Positions 32,767 through 42,632 are shown, numbered from the stretch's first letter. The stretch is 64,000 nucleotides of DNA from Methylobacterium sp. W2 (GCF_020662345.1 NZ_VMOA01000005.1:62001-126000), one strand, 5' to 3'. A program made the numbers and translations. The notes: a model not told the origin generated them from the sequence alone.

Positions 32767-34008
32767 ATGTCCGACGCGAATCCGAAGCCCGTCAACAAGG
32801 TCGTGCTCGCCTATTCCGGTGGCCTCGACACCTCGATCATCCTGAAATGGCTGCAGACCACCTATGGCTGTGAGGTCATCACCTTTACCGCCGATCTCGG
32901 GCAGGGCGAGGAACTCGAGCCGGCGCGCAAGAAGGCCGAGCTGCTCGGAATCAAGCCGGAGAACATCTTCATTGAGGACCTGCGCGAGGAATTCGTGCGC
33001 GACTACGTCTTCCCGATGTTCCGCGCCAACGCGGTCTACGAGGGCGTGTATCTGCTCGGCACCTCCATCGCCCGCCCACTCATCGCCAAGAAGCAGATCG
33101 AGATCGCCGAGCGCCTCGGCGCCGACGCCGTCTGTCACGGCGCCACCGGCAAGGGCAACGATCAGGTGCGGTTCGAGCTCGGCTATTATGCCCTGAAGCC
33201 CGATGTGACCGTCATCGCTCCCTGGCGCGAATGGGACCTCAAGAGCCGCGAACAGCTCATCGCCTTCGCCGAGCAGCATCAGATTCCGATCTCCAAGGAC
33301 AAGCGGGGCGAGAGCCCGTTCTCCGTGGACGCCAACCTCCTGCACGCCTCCTCCGAGGGCAAGGTTCTCGAAGACCCGGCCGATGAGGTGCCGGATTACG
33401 TCTATTCCCGCACGCTCTCGCCGGAAGAGGCGCCCGATACGCCCACCATCATCACCATCGGCTTCGAGAAAGGTGACGCGGTCTCCATCGACGGCGAGGC
33501 TCTGTCGCCAGCCACCTTGCTCGCCAAGCTCAACCAGCTCGGCCACGACAACGGCATCGGCCGCCTCGATCTCGTGGAGAATCGCTTCGTCGGCATGAAG
33601 AGCCGGGGCATGTACGAGACTCCGGGCGGCACGATCCTGCTGCCGGCGCACCGCGCCATCGAGTCGATCACCCTGGATCGCGGCGCGGCGCATCTCAAGG
33701 ATCAGATCATGCCGCAATATGCGGAGCTGATCTATAATGGCTTCTGGTTCTCGCCGGAGCGCGAGATGCTCCAGGCCCTCATCGACAAGAGCCAGGAGAT
33801 GGTCACCGGCGAGGTCCGGCTGAAGCTCTACAAGGGCGGCATCCACGTCATCGGCCGCACCAGCCCGAACTCCCTCTACGACCAGGACCTGGTCACCTTC
33901 GAGGAGGGCGCGGTGGCCTACGACCACCGCGACGCGGCGGGCTTCATCAAGCTCAACGCCCTGCGCCTGCGCACCCTGGCGCAGCGCAAGAAGAAGCTCG
34001 GGGCATAG
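32767..34008 (+). CDS. argG: Argininosuccinate synthase
   Basis: A 413-residue enzyme that joins citrulline and aspartate in arginine synthesis. The ATP-binding PP-loop ([19 protein letters not shown]) is near the N-terminus, and [16 protein letters not shown] and [18 protein letters not shown] follow. The ATG at 32767 gives the usual length; the longer open frame adds an Arg-rich leader. A strong hairpin follows its stop. Confidence 0.98.
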   Translation: MSDANPKPVNKVVLAYSGGLDTSIILKWLQTTYGCEVITFTADLGQGEELEPARKKAELLGIKPENIFIEDLREEFVRDYVFPMFRANAVYEGVYLLGTSIARPLIAKKQIEIAERLGADAVCHGATGKGNDQVRFELGYYALKPDVTVIAPWREWDLKSREQLIAFAEQHQIPISKDKRGESPFSVDANLLHASSEGKVLEDPADEVPDYVYSRTLSPEEAPDTPTIITIGFEKGDAVSIDGEALSPATLLAKLNQLGHDNGIGRLDLVENRFVGMKSRGMYETPGGTILLPAHRAIESITLDRGAAHLKDQIMPQYAELIYNGFWFSPEREMLQALIDKSQEMVTGEVRLKLYKGGIHVIGRTSPNSLYDQDLVTFEEGAVAYDHRDAAGFIKLNALRLRTLAQRKKKLGA

Positions 34009-34023
34009 GCCTGAGGAATCCAC

Positions 34024-34046
34024 CCCTCCCCCGTCGCGGGGGAGGG
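34024..34046. terminator. Hairpin terminator after argG
   Basis: A perfect GC stem (CCCTCCCCC against GGGGGAGGG) with a small loop ends in TTT, between argG and the converging unknown gene. The same C/G-run hairpin style occurs in the atp spacer, so it may also be a member of a dispersed repeat family. Confidence 0.75.
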
Positions 34047-34058
34047 TTTACGCAGCGC

Positions 34059-34628
34059 TCAAACGGCGGCCCAGCGGTCGCCCGCCTTGCCGAAGGGGCC
34101 GGGACCGAGATCGCCGTAGCGCAGGAAGATCTGCAGGGCCGGCTGCATCTCGTGATGCACCGCCGGGCGTTCGGTCCCCGCTCCATAGGGCGCGGCCGTG
34201 TCGAAGGCCGGGACGTCGCGGCCCTCGTCCCAGATGATGTTGAGTTTCGGCATCAGCGCCAGATGTTGGGCCGTGACGTCGAAGGTGACGTGCTCGGGCG
34301 TCTCGCCCGTCGCCTCGTCGCGAAACACGTCGCCGACATCCTCCGAGGACAGCTTGGCCAGGGTGTTGTGGTAGGCGTATCGTCCAGGCTTCAGCACGGC
34401 GTTGTGGAGAAAGACCGCCAGCGCATCTCCCAAAGCCCGGTGCTCCTCGTCCGCCCCATCATCGTCCCCGGTGACGTTGAAGATGTCTCCGTCGCGGTCG
34501 GTGCTGCCATAGGGTGCGTCGGGATGCACGATGGGCGCGCCCTGCCCGGCCGGGTTCCAGGCCACCACCATCCGCCGGATCAGGGCGATCCGCTCGAGGG
34601 TGAGGTCGAAGGTTGTGCTGTCGGCCAT
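34059..34628 (-). CDS. Unrecognised protein made of two related repeats
   Basis: A 189-residue protein beginning MADSTTFDLTLERIALI. Its two halves are homologous: FDLTLERIALIRRMVVAWNP with HPDAPYGSTDR and DALAVFLHNAVLKPGRYAY in the first half correspond to FDVTAQHLALMPKLNIIWDE with DTAAPYGAGTER and PALQIFLRYGDLGPGPFGK in the second. Each half therefore holds a Trp, an Ala-Pro-Tyr-Gly and a Leu-x-Phe-Leu motif at equal spacing. No signal or membrane segment. No known family or function is recognised; it is not a shadow, as the opposite frame is poor. Confidence 0.75.
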   Translation of the reverse strand: MADSTTFDLTLERIALIRRMVVAWNPAGQGAPIVHPDAPYGSTDRDGDIFNVTGDDDGADEEHRALGDALAVFLHNAVLKPGRYAYHNTLAKLSSEDVGDVFRDEATGETPEHVTFDVTAQHLALMPKLNIIWDEGRDVPAFDTAAPYGAGTERPAVHHEMQPALQIFLRYGDLGPGPFGKAGDRWAAV

Positions 34629-34757
34629 GTCGCGTCCGCTACCGATGAGGTGTTCGTGGTGCTTCGTATCCGCCCCATCACGGGCAGGCCCCGGCCGCCT
34701 GCCGGGCAATGGAGGGCTCTATGGCACGAGTCGCGGTGAGCCTCCACGTGTTCGGAT

Positions 34758-35555
34758 TCAGCGAAGGCAGCCCATCAATCCGCCGACCCCATTCATCCGC
34801 GCCTGGATGCGGGCAGCGACCGCGCGAACGCCCCGCGACGGCAGGGCCGGGTTGCGCTGGATTGGATTCGGTAGGACGGCGGCAAGGAGGCTCGCTTCGC
34901 CGCGGGAGAGGTTCCGCGCGCTCTTTCCGAACCAGCGTTGCGAGGCCGCCTCGGCGCCGTAGACGCCCTCCCCCCATTCGGCGATGTTGAGATAGACCTC
35001 CATCATCCGTCGCTTGCCCCACAGGGCGTCGGCGATGACCGCGAGAGGAATTTCGAGGCCCTTCCGGATGAACGAGCGGCCTGGCCAGAGAAACACGTTC
35101 TTCACGGCCTGCATGGAGATGGTCGAAGCCCCGCGGCTCGGCCCCTCGTCATCATCCACCACGTCGCGCAGGGCGCCCCAATCGACGCCGTTATGCAGAC
35201 AGAAGCGCTGATCCTCGGAGGCGATAATGGCCTGGACCAGAATCGGCGAGATCGCATCGAGGGTGACGGCCTCGCGGCTGACGGGTTTACCGCTCACCCA
35301 TCGCGCCAGCATCAGGGTTGAGGGCGGCGTCAGCGCACTATAGACGAGCCCCAGAATAAGAATCAGGGCCAGCATCATGACGGGGAGCAGCATGACGAGG
35401 CCGACGAGCCGCCTCACCCAATGCTTCCTTCGTCCCTGGCGGATGGAATCGAGATCACGCGCATGGCGTGACCGCGGATCCCCGTCTTCCGCCGCACCGT
35501 CGCGCCGTTCCTGAATCCGTACCTCCCGCACAACGACGCGCCCATTCTTGACCAA
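34758..35555 (-). CDS. mtgA: Monofunctional peptidoglycan transglycosylase
   Basis: An inner-membrane glycosyltransferase (GT51) that polymerises lipid II. One transmembrane helix (LVGLVMLLPVMMLALILILGLVY) is followed by the catalytic motifs IIASEDQRFCLHNGVDW (with the essential Glu), RGASTISMQAVKNVFLWPGRS and KRRMMEVYLNIAEWGEG. The N-terminal start is uncertain: the open frame has only TTG and GTG choices (35603, 35555 or 35531) and runs into the divergent polyprenyl synthase gene. I use 35555 because an AGAAGG precedes it closely. Confidence 0.9.
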   Translation of the reverse strand: MVKNGRVVVREVRIQERRDGAAEDGDPRSRHARDLDSIRQGRRKHWVRRLVGLVMLLPVMMLALILILGLVYSALTPPSTLMLARWVSGKPVSREAVTLDAISPILVQAIIASEDQRFCLHNGVDWGALRDVVDDDEGPSRGASTISMQAVKNVFLWPGRSFIRKGLEIPLAVIADALWGKRRMMEVYLNIAEWGEGVYGAEAASQRWFGKSARNLSRGEASLLAAVLPNPIQRNPALPSRGVRAVAARIQARMNGVGGLMGCLR

Positions 35556-35568
35556 GGCCCTTCTTACG

Positions 35569-36528
35569 ATGACCTCACCACAAGCATCCCACGCTTCGGT
35601 CAAGGCGGACGCATCTCAGGCGTTTTCCCACAAGCTTTCGAGCGTGGCCGACGCCGTCGAGGCGTTTCTGGCCGAACGCCTCGGTCCCGAGACGCAGACG
35701 GGGGAGATCACGCGGCCCGCTCGGCTGATGGAGGCCATGCGTCACGCCGTTCTCGGCGGCGGCAAGCGCCTGCGCCCGTTCCTGGCGGTGGAGACCGTCC
35801 GGATGCTGGGCGGCTCCGAAGCGGGGGCGCTGGCCGCCGGTTCGGCCATTGAGCTCGTCCATTGCTACTCCCTCGTCCACGACGACATGCCGGCCATGGA
35901 CGACGACGACATGCGGCGCGGCAAGCCTACTGTCCACAAGGCCTATGACGAGGCGACCGCCATCCTCGTCGGCGATGCCCTGCAGACCCTCGCCTTCGAA
36001 ATCCTGGCCGATGCTGCTTGGCAGCCGGACCCGTCGATCCGCGCCGATCTCGTGCTGGGTCTCGCCAAGGCATCGGGCCTCGGCGGCATGGTTGGCGGGC
36101 AGATCCTCGACCTGGGCGCGGAAGGACGCTTCGGCGCCGTCTCCCTCGACGTCGAGGACACGCTTCAGCTCCAGGCGATGAAGACCGGTGCCATCCTCGC
36201 CTTTTCGGTGGATGCGGGCGCCCTCGTGGGCGGAGCGACGCCCGACCAGCGCGCCGCCCTGTGGCGCTACGGGCTCGCCCTCGGCCAGGCCTTTCAGATC
36301 GCCGACGATATCCTCGACCGCGAGGCCTCGCCGGAAGCCATGGGCAAGGCCACCGGCAAGGACAAGGATGCCGGCAAGGCGACCCTCGTCGACCGGCTCG
36401 GCATCGACGGAGCCCGCGCCGAATGCGACCGCCTCGTCGGCATCTGCGAGGAGGCCGTCTCCACGTGGGGCGATAAGGCCCAGACGCTGCGCGAAGCGGC
36501 GCGGTTCACGGTGGCGCGCAAGGTCTAA
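35569..36528 (+). CDS. ispA: Short-chain polyprenyl diphosphate synthase (FPP/GPP synthase)
   Basis: A 319-residue trans-isoprenyl diphosphate synthase. The first Asp-rich motif is DDMPAMDDDDMRRG, the second is QIADDILD, and the chain-length block is ELVHCYSLVHDDMP. The insertion of two residues in the first DDxx(xx)D motif is typical of bacterial IspA. It supplies farnesyl or geranyl diphosphate for quinones and hopanoids. ATG at 35569 is preferred over the TTG seven codons upstream. It is divergent from mtgA, with starts that touch or overlap. Confidence 0.94.
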   Translation: MTSPQASHASVKADASQAFSHKLSSVADAVEAFLAERLGPETQTGEITRPARLMEAMRHAVLGGGKRLRPFLAVETVRMLGGSEAGALAAGSAIELVHCYSLVHDDMPAMDDDDMRRGKPTVHKAYDEATAILVGDALQTLAFEILADAAWQPDPSIRADLVLGLAKASGLGGMVGGQILDLGAEGRFGAVSLDVEDTLQLQAMKTGAILAFSVDAGALVGGATPDQRAALWRYGLALGQAFQIADDILDREASPEAMGKATGKDKDAGKATLVDRLGIDGARAECDRLVGICEEAVSTWGDKAQTLREAARFTVARKV

Positions 36529-36633
36529 AAACAATCCCGCCACGCCCGCGGGCCTCGAAACTCCGGTTCGCGGCATCTCCTTGATGTGAGGGGTCGGGCC
36601 GGCTCAAAGGCATCGGTCGTCATTAAGACATTC

Positions 36634-36675
36634 GCCGTCATTCCGGGTCTGCGTAGCCGAGCTCGGAATGACGGC
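36634..36675. repeat. Perfect 12-bp inverted repeat, dispersed-repeat type
   Basis: Arms GCCGTCATTCCG and CGGAATGACGGC are separated by 18 bp. This is the form of a palindromic intergenic repeat family common in methylobacteria and relatives, and it could also end transcription after ispA. Only one copy is visible in this window. Confidence 0.65.
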
Positions 36676-36739
36676 TGAATACCCCGGACGTCATGCGGGA
36701 ACGGCAGCGGCGCGAATGTAAGCCCGGCTCCGGCCCGTT

Positions 36740-36754
36740 GCGATGTTGCATCGC
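36740..36754. promoter_or_regulatory. Perfect 6-bp dyad upstream of the SulP leader
   Basis: GCGATGttgCATCGC lies 26 bp before the 15-codon upstream ORF of the SulP gene, close to where the promoter should be. It is a plausible operator for a sulfur- or stress-responsive regulator; no regulator can be named from the sequence. Confidence 0.35.
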
Positions 36755-36779
36755 AGCGGGTCCGTGCTATCAGGCGTCC

Positions 36780-36827
36780 ATGCATCTCAAGCGGTTCATC
36801 GATTTTCTCGGCCTGACCCCGCCGTAG
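36780..36827 (+). CDS. Possible 15-residue leader peptide of the SulP gene
   Basis: ATG to TAG encodes [15 protein letters not shown], 116 bp before the SulP start, with AGGCG about four bases upstream as a weak ribosome-binding site. The peptide ends in Pro-Pro, and consecutive prolines are known to slow ribosomes, so it could act as a translational sensor for the downstream hairpin. This is a hypothesis; no peptide of this sequence is known to me. Confidence 0.35.
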   Translation: MHLKRFIDFLGLTPP

Positions 36828-36859
36828 GCGTCAGCGTACCGAATCGTGTTCCGTCCGTG

Positions 36860-36883
36860 CCCGGCGAGCGCTAAGCGCCCGGG
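36860..36883 (+). promoter_or_regulatory. Hairpin in the SulP leader
   Basis: CCCGG (36860-36864) pairs with CCGGG (36879-36883), and inside it GCGC pairs with GCGC around a TAA loop, with one three-base bulge. It lies between the leader ORF and the SulP start. A conserved RNA motif named sul1 has been described upstream of alphaproteobacterial sulfate transporter genes; I cannot tell whether this leader matches it. Confidence 0.4.
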
Positions 36884-36942
36884 TTTCCAGATGCCCGTCC
36901 CTGCCGGCTTTTCGCGCGCGGGGACCCTCGAAAGCCTTACCC

Positions 36943-38427
36943 ATGAACCGTCAGCACCTCCGGAGCGAGTGGGCTCCCGACGTCACGCGTGAACTCCTGG
37001 CCGGAACGGTGGTAGCCCTCGCGCTGATCCCCGAAGCCATCGCCTTCTCGATCATCGCGGGCGTGGACCCCAAGGTCGGTCTCTACGCCTCGTTCTGCAT
37101 CGCGGTGATCTCGGCTTTCGCCGGCGGACGCCCGGCCATGATCTCGGCCGCCACCGGGGCCATGTCCCTCGTGATGGTGACCCTCGTGAAGGAGCACGGG
37201 CTCGGCTACCTGTTCGCCGCGACCATCCTTACCGGCCTCCTGCAGATCGCGGCGAGCCTGATGCGCCTCGGCAACCTGATGCGCTTCGTTTCGCGCTCGG
37301 TGGTCACCGGCTTCGTCAACGCCCTGGCGATCCTGATCTTCCTCGCGCAGATGCCAGAGCTCATCGGGCGGGGTCCGGTCGTCTACGCGATGACCGCCAT
37401 CGGCCTCGCGATGATCTACGGCTTGCCCTACCTGACGAAGGCCGTCCCCTCCCCGCTGATCACGATCCTCGTCCTCACCGGGGTCGCCGTCTGGTTCGGG
37501 TTCGACATCCGGACCGTCGGCGATATGGGCGCCCTGCCGAGCGAATTGCCCGTCTTCGCCCTGCCCCAGGTCCCACTCACCCTGGAGACCCTGCGGATCA
37601 TCCTGCCCTATGCCCTCACCCTGGCGATGGTCGGCCTGCTCGAGAGCATGATGACGGCGGCCATCCTCGACGAGATGACCGACACGACTTCGGACAAAAA
37701 CCGCGAATGCGCCGGCCAGGGTCTCGCCAACATCACCTCCGGCCTGTTCGGCGGGATGGCGGGCTGCGCCATGATCGGGCAATCGGTCATCAACGTCTCG
37801 TCCGGCGGGCGGGGCCGACTCTCCACGCTCTGGGCCGGAGCGTTCCTGCTGTTCCTCATCGTCGTGCTCGGCCCCTACGTGGCGCGAATTCCCATGGCGG
37901 CCCTCGTGGCGGTGATGATCATGGTCTCGATCAACACCTTCCAGTGGAACTCCGTCCGCACGTTGCTGACCCATCCGAAAAGTTCCAGCGCGGTGATGCT
38001 GGGCACGGTGGCGGTCGTCGTCACCACCCACGACCTCGCCAAGGGCGTCCTGTTCGGCGTGATCCTCTCGGGCCTGTTCTTCGCCCACAAGGTGACGCGG
38101 TTCTTCCGCGTGTCTTCGGCGCGAGACGAGGGGAGCCGGGTGCGGACCTACCGGGTGAGCGGGCAGATCTTCTTCGCCACGGCAGAAGCCTTCCACGCCG
38201 CCTTCGATTTCCGCGAGAACGATCTGGACGGCGTGGTCCTCGATCTCACCGCCTCGCATTCCTGGGATATCACCGGCATCAACGCGTTGGACCGAGTGGT
38301 GCTGAAGTTCCGACATCACGGCATTCCGGTGGAGATCACTGGAATGAACGAAGCGACCGCGACCCTCGTGGACCAAGTCGGCACGCACCAGAAGCCCGGC
38401 GCGGTGCTCGCCGGGTCGGGTCACTGA
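36943..38427 (+). CDS. SulP-family anion transporter with STAS domain
   Basis: A 494-residue membrane protein: 10-12 hydrophobic helices follow the short N-terminus ([30 protein letters not shown] is the SulP signature), and a C-terminal STAS domain (about residues 395-485) contains [20 protein letters not shown]. SulP members carry sulfate, bicarbonate or other anions; the substrate cannot be read here. A leader with a small ORF and hairpin precedes it. Confidence 0.93.
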   Translation: MNRQHLRSEWAPDVTRELLAGTVVALALIPEAIAFSIIAGVDPKVGLYASFCIAVISAFAGGRPAMISAATGAMSLVMVTLVKEHGLGYLFAATILTGLLQIAASLMRLGNLMRFVSRSVVTGFVNALAILIFLAQMPELIGRGPVVYAMTAIGLAMIYGLPYLTKAVPSPLITILVLTGVAVWFGFDIRTVGDMGALPSELPVFALPQVPLTLETLRIILPYALTLAMVGLLESMMTAAILDEMTDTTSDKNRECAGQGLANITSGLFGGMAGCAMIGQSVINVSSGGRGRLSTLWAGAFLLFLIVVLGPYVARIPMAALVAVMIMVSINTFQWNSVRTLLTHPKSSSAVMLGTVAVVVTTHDLAKGVLFGVILSGLFFAHKVTRFFRVSSARDEGSRVRTYRVSGQIFFATAEAFHAAFDFRENDLDGVVLDLTASHSWDITGINALDRVVLKFRHHGIPVEITGMNEATATLVDQVGTHQKPGAVLAGSGH

Positions 38428-38524
38428 CCAACGGGATGGACGGCGTCGCGCGGGAATGCTTGCCAAGCGCCCGAGCCCCTCGCTACAGCCGCCCGACGCA
38501 TCACCCCTGGCCGCGAGTGCTCCC

Positions 38525-39634
38525 ATGACCGCCTACAAGCTCCTCCTTCTCCCCGGCGACGGCATCGGCCCGGAGGTGATGGCCCAGGTGACGACCGTGA
38601 TCGGCGCGCTAGCCGAGACTGGTCTCGCCACGTTCGAGACCGAGACCGACCTCGTCGGCGGGTCGTCCATCGACGCCCATGGCGTTCCGCTCACCGATGC
38701 CGCCCTGGCGCGGGCGGACGCGGCCGATGCGATCCTGCTCGGGGCGGTGGGCGGCCCGAAATGGTCCGGCGTCGCCTATGACATCCGCCCCGAGGCGGGG
38801 CTCCTCCGGCTCCGCAAGGATCTTGGCCTCTTCGCGAACCTGCGCCCGGCGATCTGCTACCCGGCCCTTGCCGACGCCTCCGCCCTCAAGCGCGAGTTGG
38901 TCGAGGGCCTCGACATCATGATCGTGCGCGAGCTCACCGGCGGCGTCTATTTCGGCGAGCCGAAGGAGATCACCACCCTCCCCGACGGCAGCAAGCGCGC
39001 CGTCGACACGCAGGTCTACACCACGGGGGAGATCGAGCGGATCGCCCATGTGGCGTTCGATCTGGCGCGCAAGCGTTCGGGCCGCGTCGCCTCGGCCGAG
39101 AAGCACAACGTGATGAAGTCCGGCGTCCTGTGGAAGGAAGTCGTCACCAAGGTCCATTCCGAGCATTACAGCGATATCGAGCTGGAGCACGTCCTCGCCG
39201 ACAATTGCGCGATGCAGCTGGTGCGCCGCCCCAAGCAATTCGACGTTCTCGTCACCGACAATCTCTTCGGCGACGTGCTCTCGGACGTCGCGGCGATGCT
39301 CACGGGCTCCCTCGGCATGCTGCCCTCGGCCTCCCTCGGCGCGGTGGACGACAGGGGCAGCCGCAAGGCGCTCTACGAGCCCGTCCACGGCTCGGCCCCC
39401 GACATCGCCGGCCAGGATCTCGCCAACCCGCTGGCCATGATCGGTTCGCTGGCGATGGCGCTGCGCTACTCGTTCGGCCTCGGCGAGGCGGCGGACCTTC
39501 TCGACGGCGCCATCACCGATGCCCTCGCGGCAGGCGCCCGCACCAAGGACATCGCCGGAGAGGGCGTGACGCCGCTCGGGACGGCGGGAATGGGCGAGGC
39601 CGTGGTGGCGGCTCTCAGGTCGCGGGTCAGGTAG
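38525..39634 (+). CDS. leuB: 3-isopropylmalate dehydrogenase
   Basis: A 369-residue enzyme of leucine synthesis (oxidative decarboxylation of 3-isopropylmalate with NAD+). It begins [18 protein letters not shown]. Substrate-binding Arg residues in [17 protein letters not shown], the metal-binding [19 protein letters not shown] block and the NAD site [13 protein letters not shown] are clear. The ATG at 38525 gives a family-typical N-terminus. leuC and leuD are not nearby. A strong terminator follows. Confidence 0.97.
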   Translation: MTAYKLLLLPGDGIGPEVMAQVTTVIGALAETGLATFETETDLVGGSSIDAHGVPLTDAALARADAADAILLGAVGGPKWSGVAYDIRPEAGLLRLRKDLGLFANLRPAICYPALADASALKRELVEGLDIMIVRELTGGVYFGEPKEITTLPDGSKRAVDTQVYTTGEIERIAHVAFDLARKRSGRVASAEKHNVMKSGVLWKEVVTKVHSEHYSDIELEHVLADNCAMQLVRRPKQFDVLVTDNLFGDVLSDVAAMLTGSLGMLPSASLGAVDDRGSRKALYEPVHGSAPDIAGQDLANPLAMIGSLAMALRYSFGLGEAADLLDGAITDALAAGARTKDIAGEGVTPLGTAGMGEAVVAALRSRVR

Positions 39635-39669
39635 GCGCCTCGGCGCGACCGCCTTTGTCCGCGCATGGA

Positions 39670-39701
39670 AAAGGCGCCGACCCGGCCGGGTCGGCGCCTT
39701 T
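39670..39701. terminator. Perfect 32-bp palindromic terminator after leuB
   Basis: The whole element is self-complementary (left half begins AAAGGCGCCGACCCGG), with A4 on one side and TTTCTT on the other, so it serves both leuB and the converging secreted-protein gene. Confidence 0.92.
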
Positions 39702-39727
39702 CTTGTCTGCTCGTTTGGCGGTGAGGC

Positions 39728-40132
39728 TCAGTAGGGGTTGCCGTTGCGCGACACATAGGACGTGGGGTCGATCGCATCGACACCGGAAAAGTCGATGTTG
39801 TGGATTGCGCTCGAGCGAGCGCCGACGAACGGGCCGTTGGTGATCGGATCCGGCAGGATCGCGCCACCGAAGCGATCGTTACGGCCGTAGGGCGGCGAGT
39901 TCAGGTAGCTCGCGGTGATGAAGTGCGGGTTCGTGGCCGGGTTGCTGATCGAACCGTTATTCGCCTCGACGACATTGCCGGCATCGAGCCAGCTGCGCGG
40001 ACGGATGCGGATCGGCAATGGCTGGCTGACGCGGATACCGGGGGCGTAGCGGCCCTGCGCCTCGGCGGCGGTGCTCGCGGCGACGGCGGTAAGGGTGAGC
40101 GCGCCCATCAGGGCAATCGTGGCAGTGCGCAT
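39728..40132 (-). CDS. Exported protein of unknown function
   Basis: A 134-residue protein with a signal peptide (MRTATIALMGALTLTAVAASTAAEAQG, cleavage after AEA). The mature part is Asn/Pro/Tyr-rich without Cys and repeats short polar motifs (NNGSISNPATNPHFITASYLNSPPYG). No family is recognised; similar short exported proteins are common in Methylobacterium-type genomes. It is transcribed toward leuB. Confidence 0.7.
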   Translation of the reverse strand: MRTATIALMGALTLTAVAASTAAEAQGRYAPGIRVSQPLPIRIRPRSWLDAGNVVEANNGSISNPATNPHFITASYLNSPPYGRNDRFGGAILPDPITNGPFVGARSSAIHNIDFSGVDAIDPTSYVSRNGNPY

Positions 40133-40232
40133 GACGGACCTTCGTTGAACCTGTGTGAGGGTAGGCCTGATTTCTTAAGAAACTCGGCCATTCATAGTGG
40201 GAAGACGTGCCAGCGGCGCGCTTGTTCCAAGC

Positions 40233-41123
40233 TTACTGCTTCGCTTGCGTGTTCTGCCGCACTTTCGCCTGATTATGTCGGAGCGGGCGTTTCGAGATCG
40301 AACCGGTCTCGGCGGCCGGTTCACGCTTGGGTGCGTCGGCGACAACCGAGGCACAGCCTTTCACCCGCCTGTCCTCGAACACGCGATACGCCGCTTCGAG
40401 GTCCGGAGAAGCTTGGCCATTCAGGACGAGCTTGTCCAGGGCGCAGATGATGGCGCGCGGCTCCGGCGGCTGGCTCAAGGGAGCGCAGAGCCAGCCGTCG
40501 ATGCGCGGAGTGAGCGGCGCGAGCCCGCTCTGTCCCGCGTTGGAGAAACCGGTGCAGACCCGCGTCACCGGACCGCTCAACGTAGCTTCTAGGGTCTCGA
40601 AGGGACCGACCTTGGTCACGATCAAGCCCCGTTCGCCGGTTCGCACCACGGCGATGCCCTGCCCCTCGGCGGCACGCCGGGCGATGGTGACGAACAGGCT
40701 GGCCGGAGGATTGGGGCCCTCGCCGATGGTCAGTCTCAGATAGGGAGCCTCGCTGGCGTCGAAGCGACCCTGCGAGAGGCTGTCCTCGCGGAGCCCTGTC
40801 GCCGGGTTGATGCGCGCGGGCTCGATCCTCGCCTGGTCGAGGGCATCGGGGTCGTCGAGCCGGTATCGCGGCGCCGATGCGGCGATCGGAAGGGCCGGGC
40901 GAACGTTCGTAGCCGTGGATGGACCATATGTCGGAGGGTTCGTGTCCGCCGCTCCGGCTATGCCCGCCTTCGGATCGCGGGGCGTCGGCTCACCTCCGGA
41001 GAATCGTCCGGCGGCGGCAAAGCAGACCAAGACCGCGAGACAGGGCACGGCGAACCGCAACAGCGGGCGGCGGGCTCGCCTTGGCAAGTCCTTCGTCTTG
41101 TCCTGAATGGCGATGCGATGCAT
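40233..41123 (-). CDS. Membrane-anchored protein of unknown function
   Basis: A 296-residue protein starting MHRIAIQDKTKDLPRRARRP. One N-terminal transmembrane helix (LLRFAVPCLAVLVCFAAAGRF) is followed by a Pro/Ala-rich linker and a periplasmic domain (about residues 130-270) with three Cys residues (RVCTGF, WLCAPL, IICALD) and a C-terminal RRVKGCASVV. The Cys spacing suggests disulfides. No recognised family. The frame upstream of this ATG runs through non-coding-like sequence, so 41123 is the likely start. Confidence 0.7.
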   Translation of the reverse strand: MHRIAIQDKTKDLPRRARRPLLRFAVPCLAVLVCFAAAGRFSGGEPTPRDPKAGIAGAADTNPPTYGPSTATNVRPALPIAASAPRYRLDDPDALDQARIEPARINPATGLREDSLSQGRFDASEAPYLRLTIGEGPNPPASLFVTIARRAAEGQGIAVVRTGERGLIVTKVGPFETLEATLSGPVTRVCTGFSNAGQSGLAPLTPRIDGWLCAPLSQPPEPRAIICALDKLVLNGQASPDLEAAYRVFEDRRVKGCASVVADAPKREPAAETGSISKRPLRHNQAKVRQNTQAKQ

Positions 41124-41597
41124 GAAATCCTGAAACCGGCGACTCTTCTCGCGGCTGCCGCCGCTCGGGTGGCAACCATGCCGTCGAGGGTGCGCAGATC
41201 GGGTTTCCCGCCGGGTGTCCGGCCCGAGGTTTCGGAATTTGCGGTGAATCAATCCTTGCCGGAAGCTCGGCGCGCCTGCCGTCGCAAGCCGTTTACGCCA
41301 ACACGGAAGTTTCGCGTGCAGCGCAACCCTTGACAGCCACGAAGACGAGGCGTCTTGCTCCGCCGCTTACGGGATATCCGGTCTTCTTGATGGGCCGGAC
41401 GAGACGGGGCGTGCCGGCAAGTCTGCGGTACGACGCGCCTTCGCAGCCGGCCGGACAGCTCAGTCGAGGTCGGGAACCTCTGCGAACCCCACTGGCAACG
41501 GTACACGGATACGCGCCCGGAGACCCTGCCGGCGGCGCCGAGGCGAAGAGCCCGGCCCCGGCGGGGAGCCAGGGCATCACGAAGCGGAGTTGGAGAG
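41124..41597. other. 474-bp intergenic region before asd
   Basis: No credible gene. A TTGACA hexamer at 41330-41335 could be the -35 of the asd promoter; the matching -10 is poor. A small dyad GACGaggCGTC lies at 41344-41354. Frames that stay open here (for example from 41330) have no conserved features. Confidence 0.35.
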
Positions 41598-42632
41598 ATG
41601 GGTTACAAGGTCGCCGTCGTCGGTGCCACGGGCAATGTCGGACGCGAGATGCTCGACATCCTATCGGAGCGGGCGTTCCCCGCCGACGAGGTCGTGGCTA
41701 TCGCCTCGCGCCGCAGTGCCGGGCAGGAAGTCTCTTTCGGTGACAAGATCCTGAAGGTGAAGGCGCTCGACACCTACGATTTCTCCGACACCGACATCTG
41801 CCTGATGTCCGCTGGCGGTGAGACCTCGAAGGAATGGTCGCCGCGCATCGGCCAGACCGGCTGTGTCGTGATCGATAACTCGTCGGCCTTCCGCTACCAC
41901 CCCGACGTGCCGCTGATCGTGCCGGAAGTGAATCCGGAGGCGATCATCGGTTTCTCGAAGATGAACATCATCGCCAACCCGAACTGCTCCACGGCGCAGC
42001 TCGTCGTCGCGCTGAAGCCCCTGCACGATGTGGCCAAGATCACCCGCGTGGTGGTCGCGACCTATCAGTCGGTTTCCGGCGCCGGCAAGGAGGCGATGGA
42101 CGAGCTGTTCCAGCAGACCCGTTCGGTCTTCACCGCCGGTCAGATGACCATGGAGAAGTTCCCCAAGCGCATCGCCTTCAACGTCATTCCGCAGATCGAC
42201 GTGTTCCTCGACGACGGCTCCACCAAGGAAGAGTGGAAGATGGTCGCCGAGACCAAGAAGATGCTCGATCCCAAGATTAAGCTGACGGCGACCTGCGTAC
42301 GCGTGCCGGTATTCATCGGCCATGCCGAGGCCGTGAACGTCGAGTTCGAGCACCCGATTTCGCCCGAGGAGGCCACCGCCCTCCTGCGCTCGGCACCGGG
42401 CATCCTGGTCGTCGATAAGCGCGAGCCCGGCGGCTACATGACCCCGCACGAGGCGGCCGGCGAGGACGCGACCTATGTCTCGCGCATCCGCGCTGATTCG
42501 ACGGTCGATAACGGCCTCTCGTTCTGGTGCGTCGCCGACAACCTGCGCAAGGGCGCGGCCCTGAACACGGTGCAGATCGCCGAGATGCTGATCAACCGGA
42601 AGCTTCTGAAGGAACGGGCCGCAGCGGCCTGA
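41598..42632 (+). CDS. asd: Aspartate-semialdehyde dehydrogenase
   Basis: A 344-residue enzyme, beginning MGYKVAVVGATGNVGREML, that reduces aspartyl phosphate for lysine, threonine and methionine synthesis and for peptidoglycan precursors. The NADP loop GATGNVG and the catalytic Cys in ANPNCSTAQLV are present. AGTTGGAGAG precedes the ATG as ribosome-binding site. A terminator follows. Confidence 0.97.
   Translation: MGYKVAVVGATGNVGREMLDILSERAFPADEVVAIASRRSAGQEVSFGDKILKVKALDTYDFSDTDICLMSAGGETSKEWSPRIGQTGCVVIDNSSAFRYHPDVPLIVPEVNPEAIIGFSKMNIIANPNCSTAQLVVALKPLHDVAKITRVVVATYQSVSGAGKEAMDELFQQTRSVFTAGQMTMEKFPKRIAFNVIPQIDVFLDDGSTKEEWKMVAETKKMLDPKIKLTATCVRVPVFIGHAEAVNVEFEHPISPEEATALLRSAPGILVVDKREPGGYMTPHEAAGEDATYVSRIRADSTVDNGLSFWCVADNLRKGAALNTVQIAEMLINRKLLKERAAAA

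Noticed and set aside
41330-41743. A 137-codon frame running into asd
   Set aside because: It overlaps the asd start in another frame and has no conserved features.
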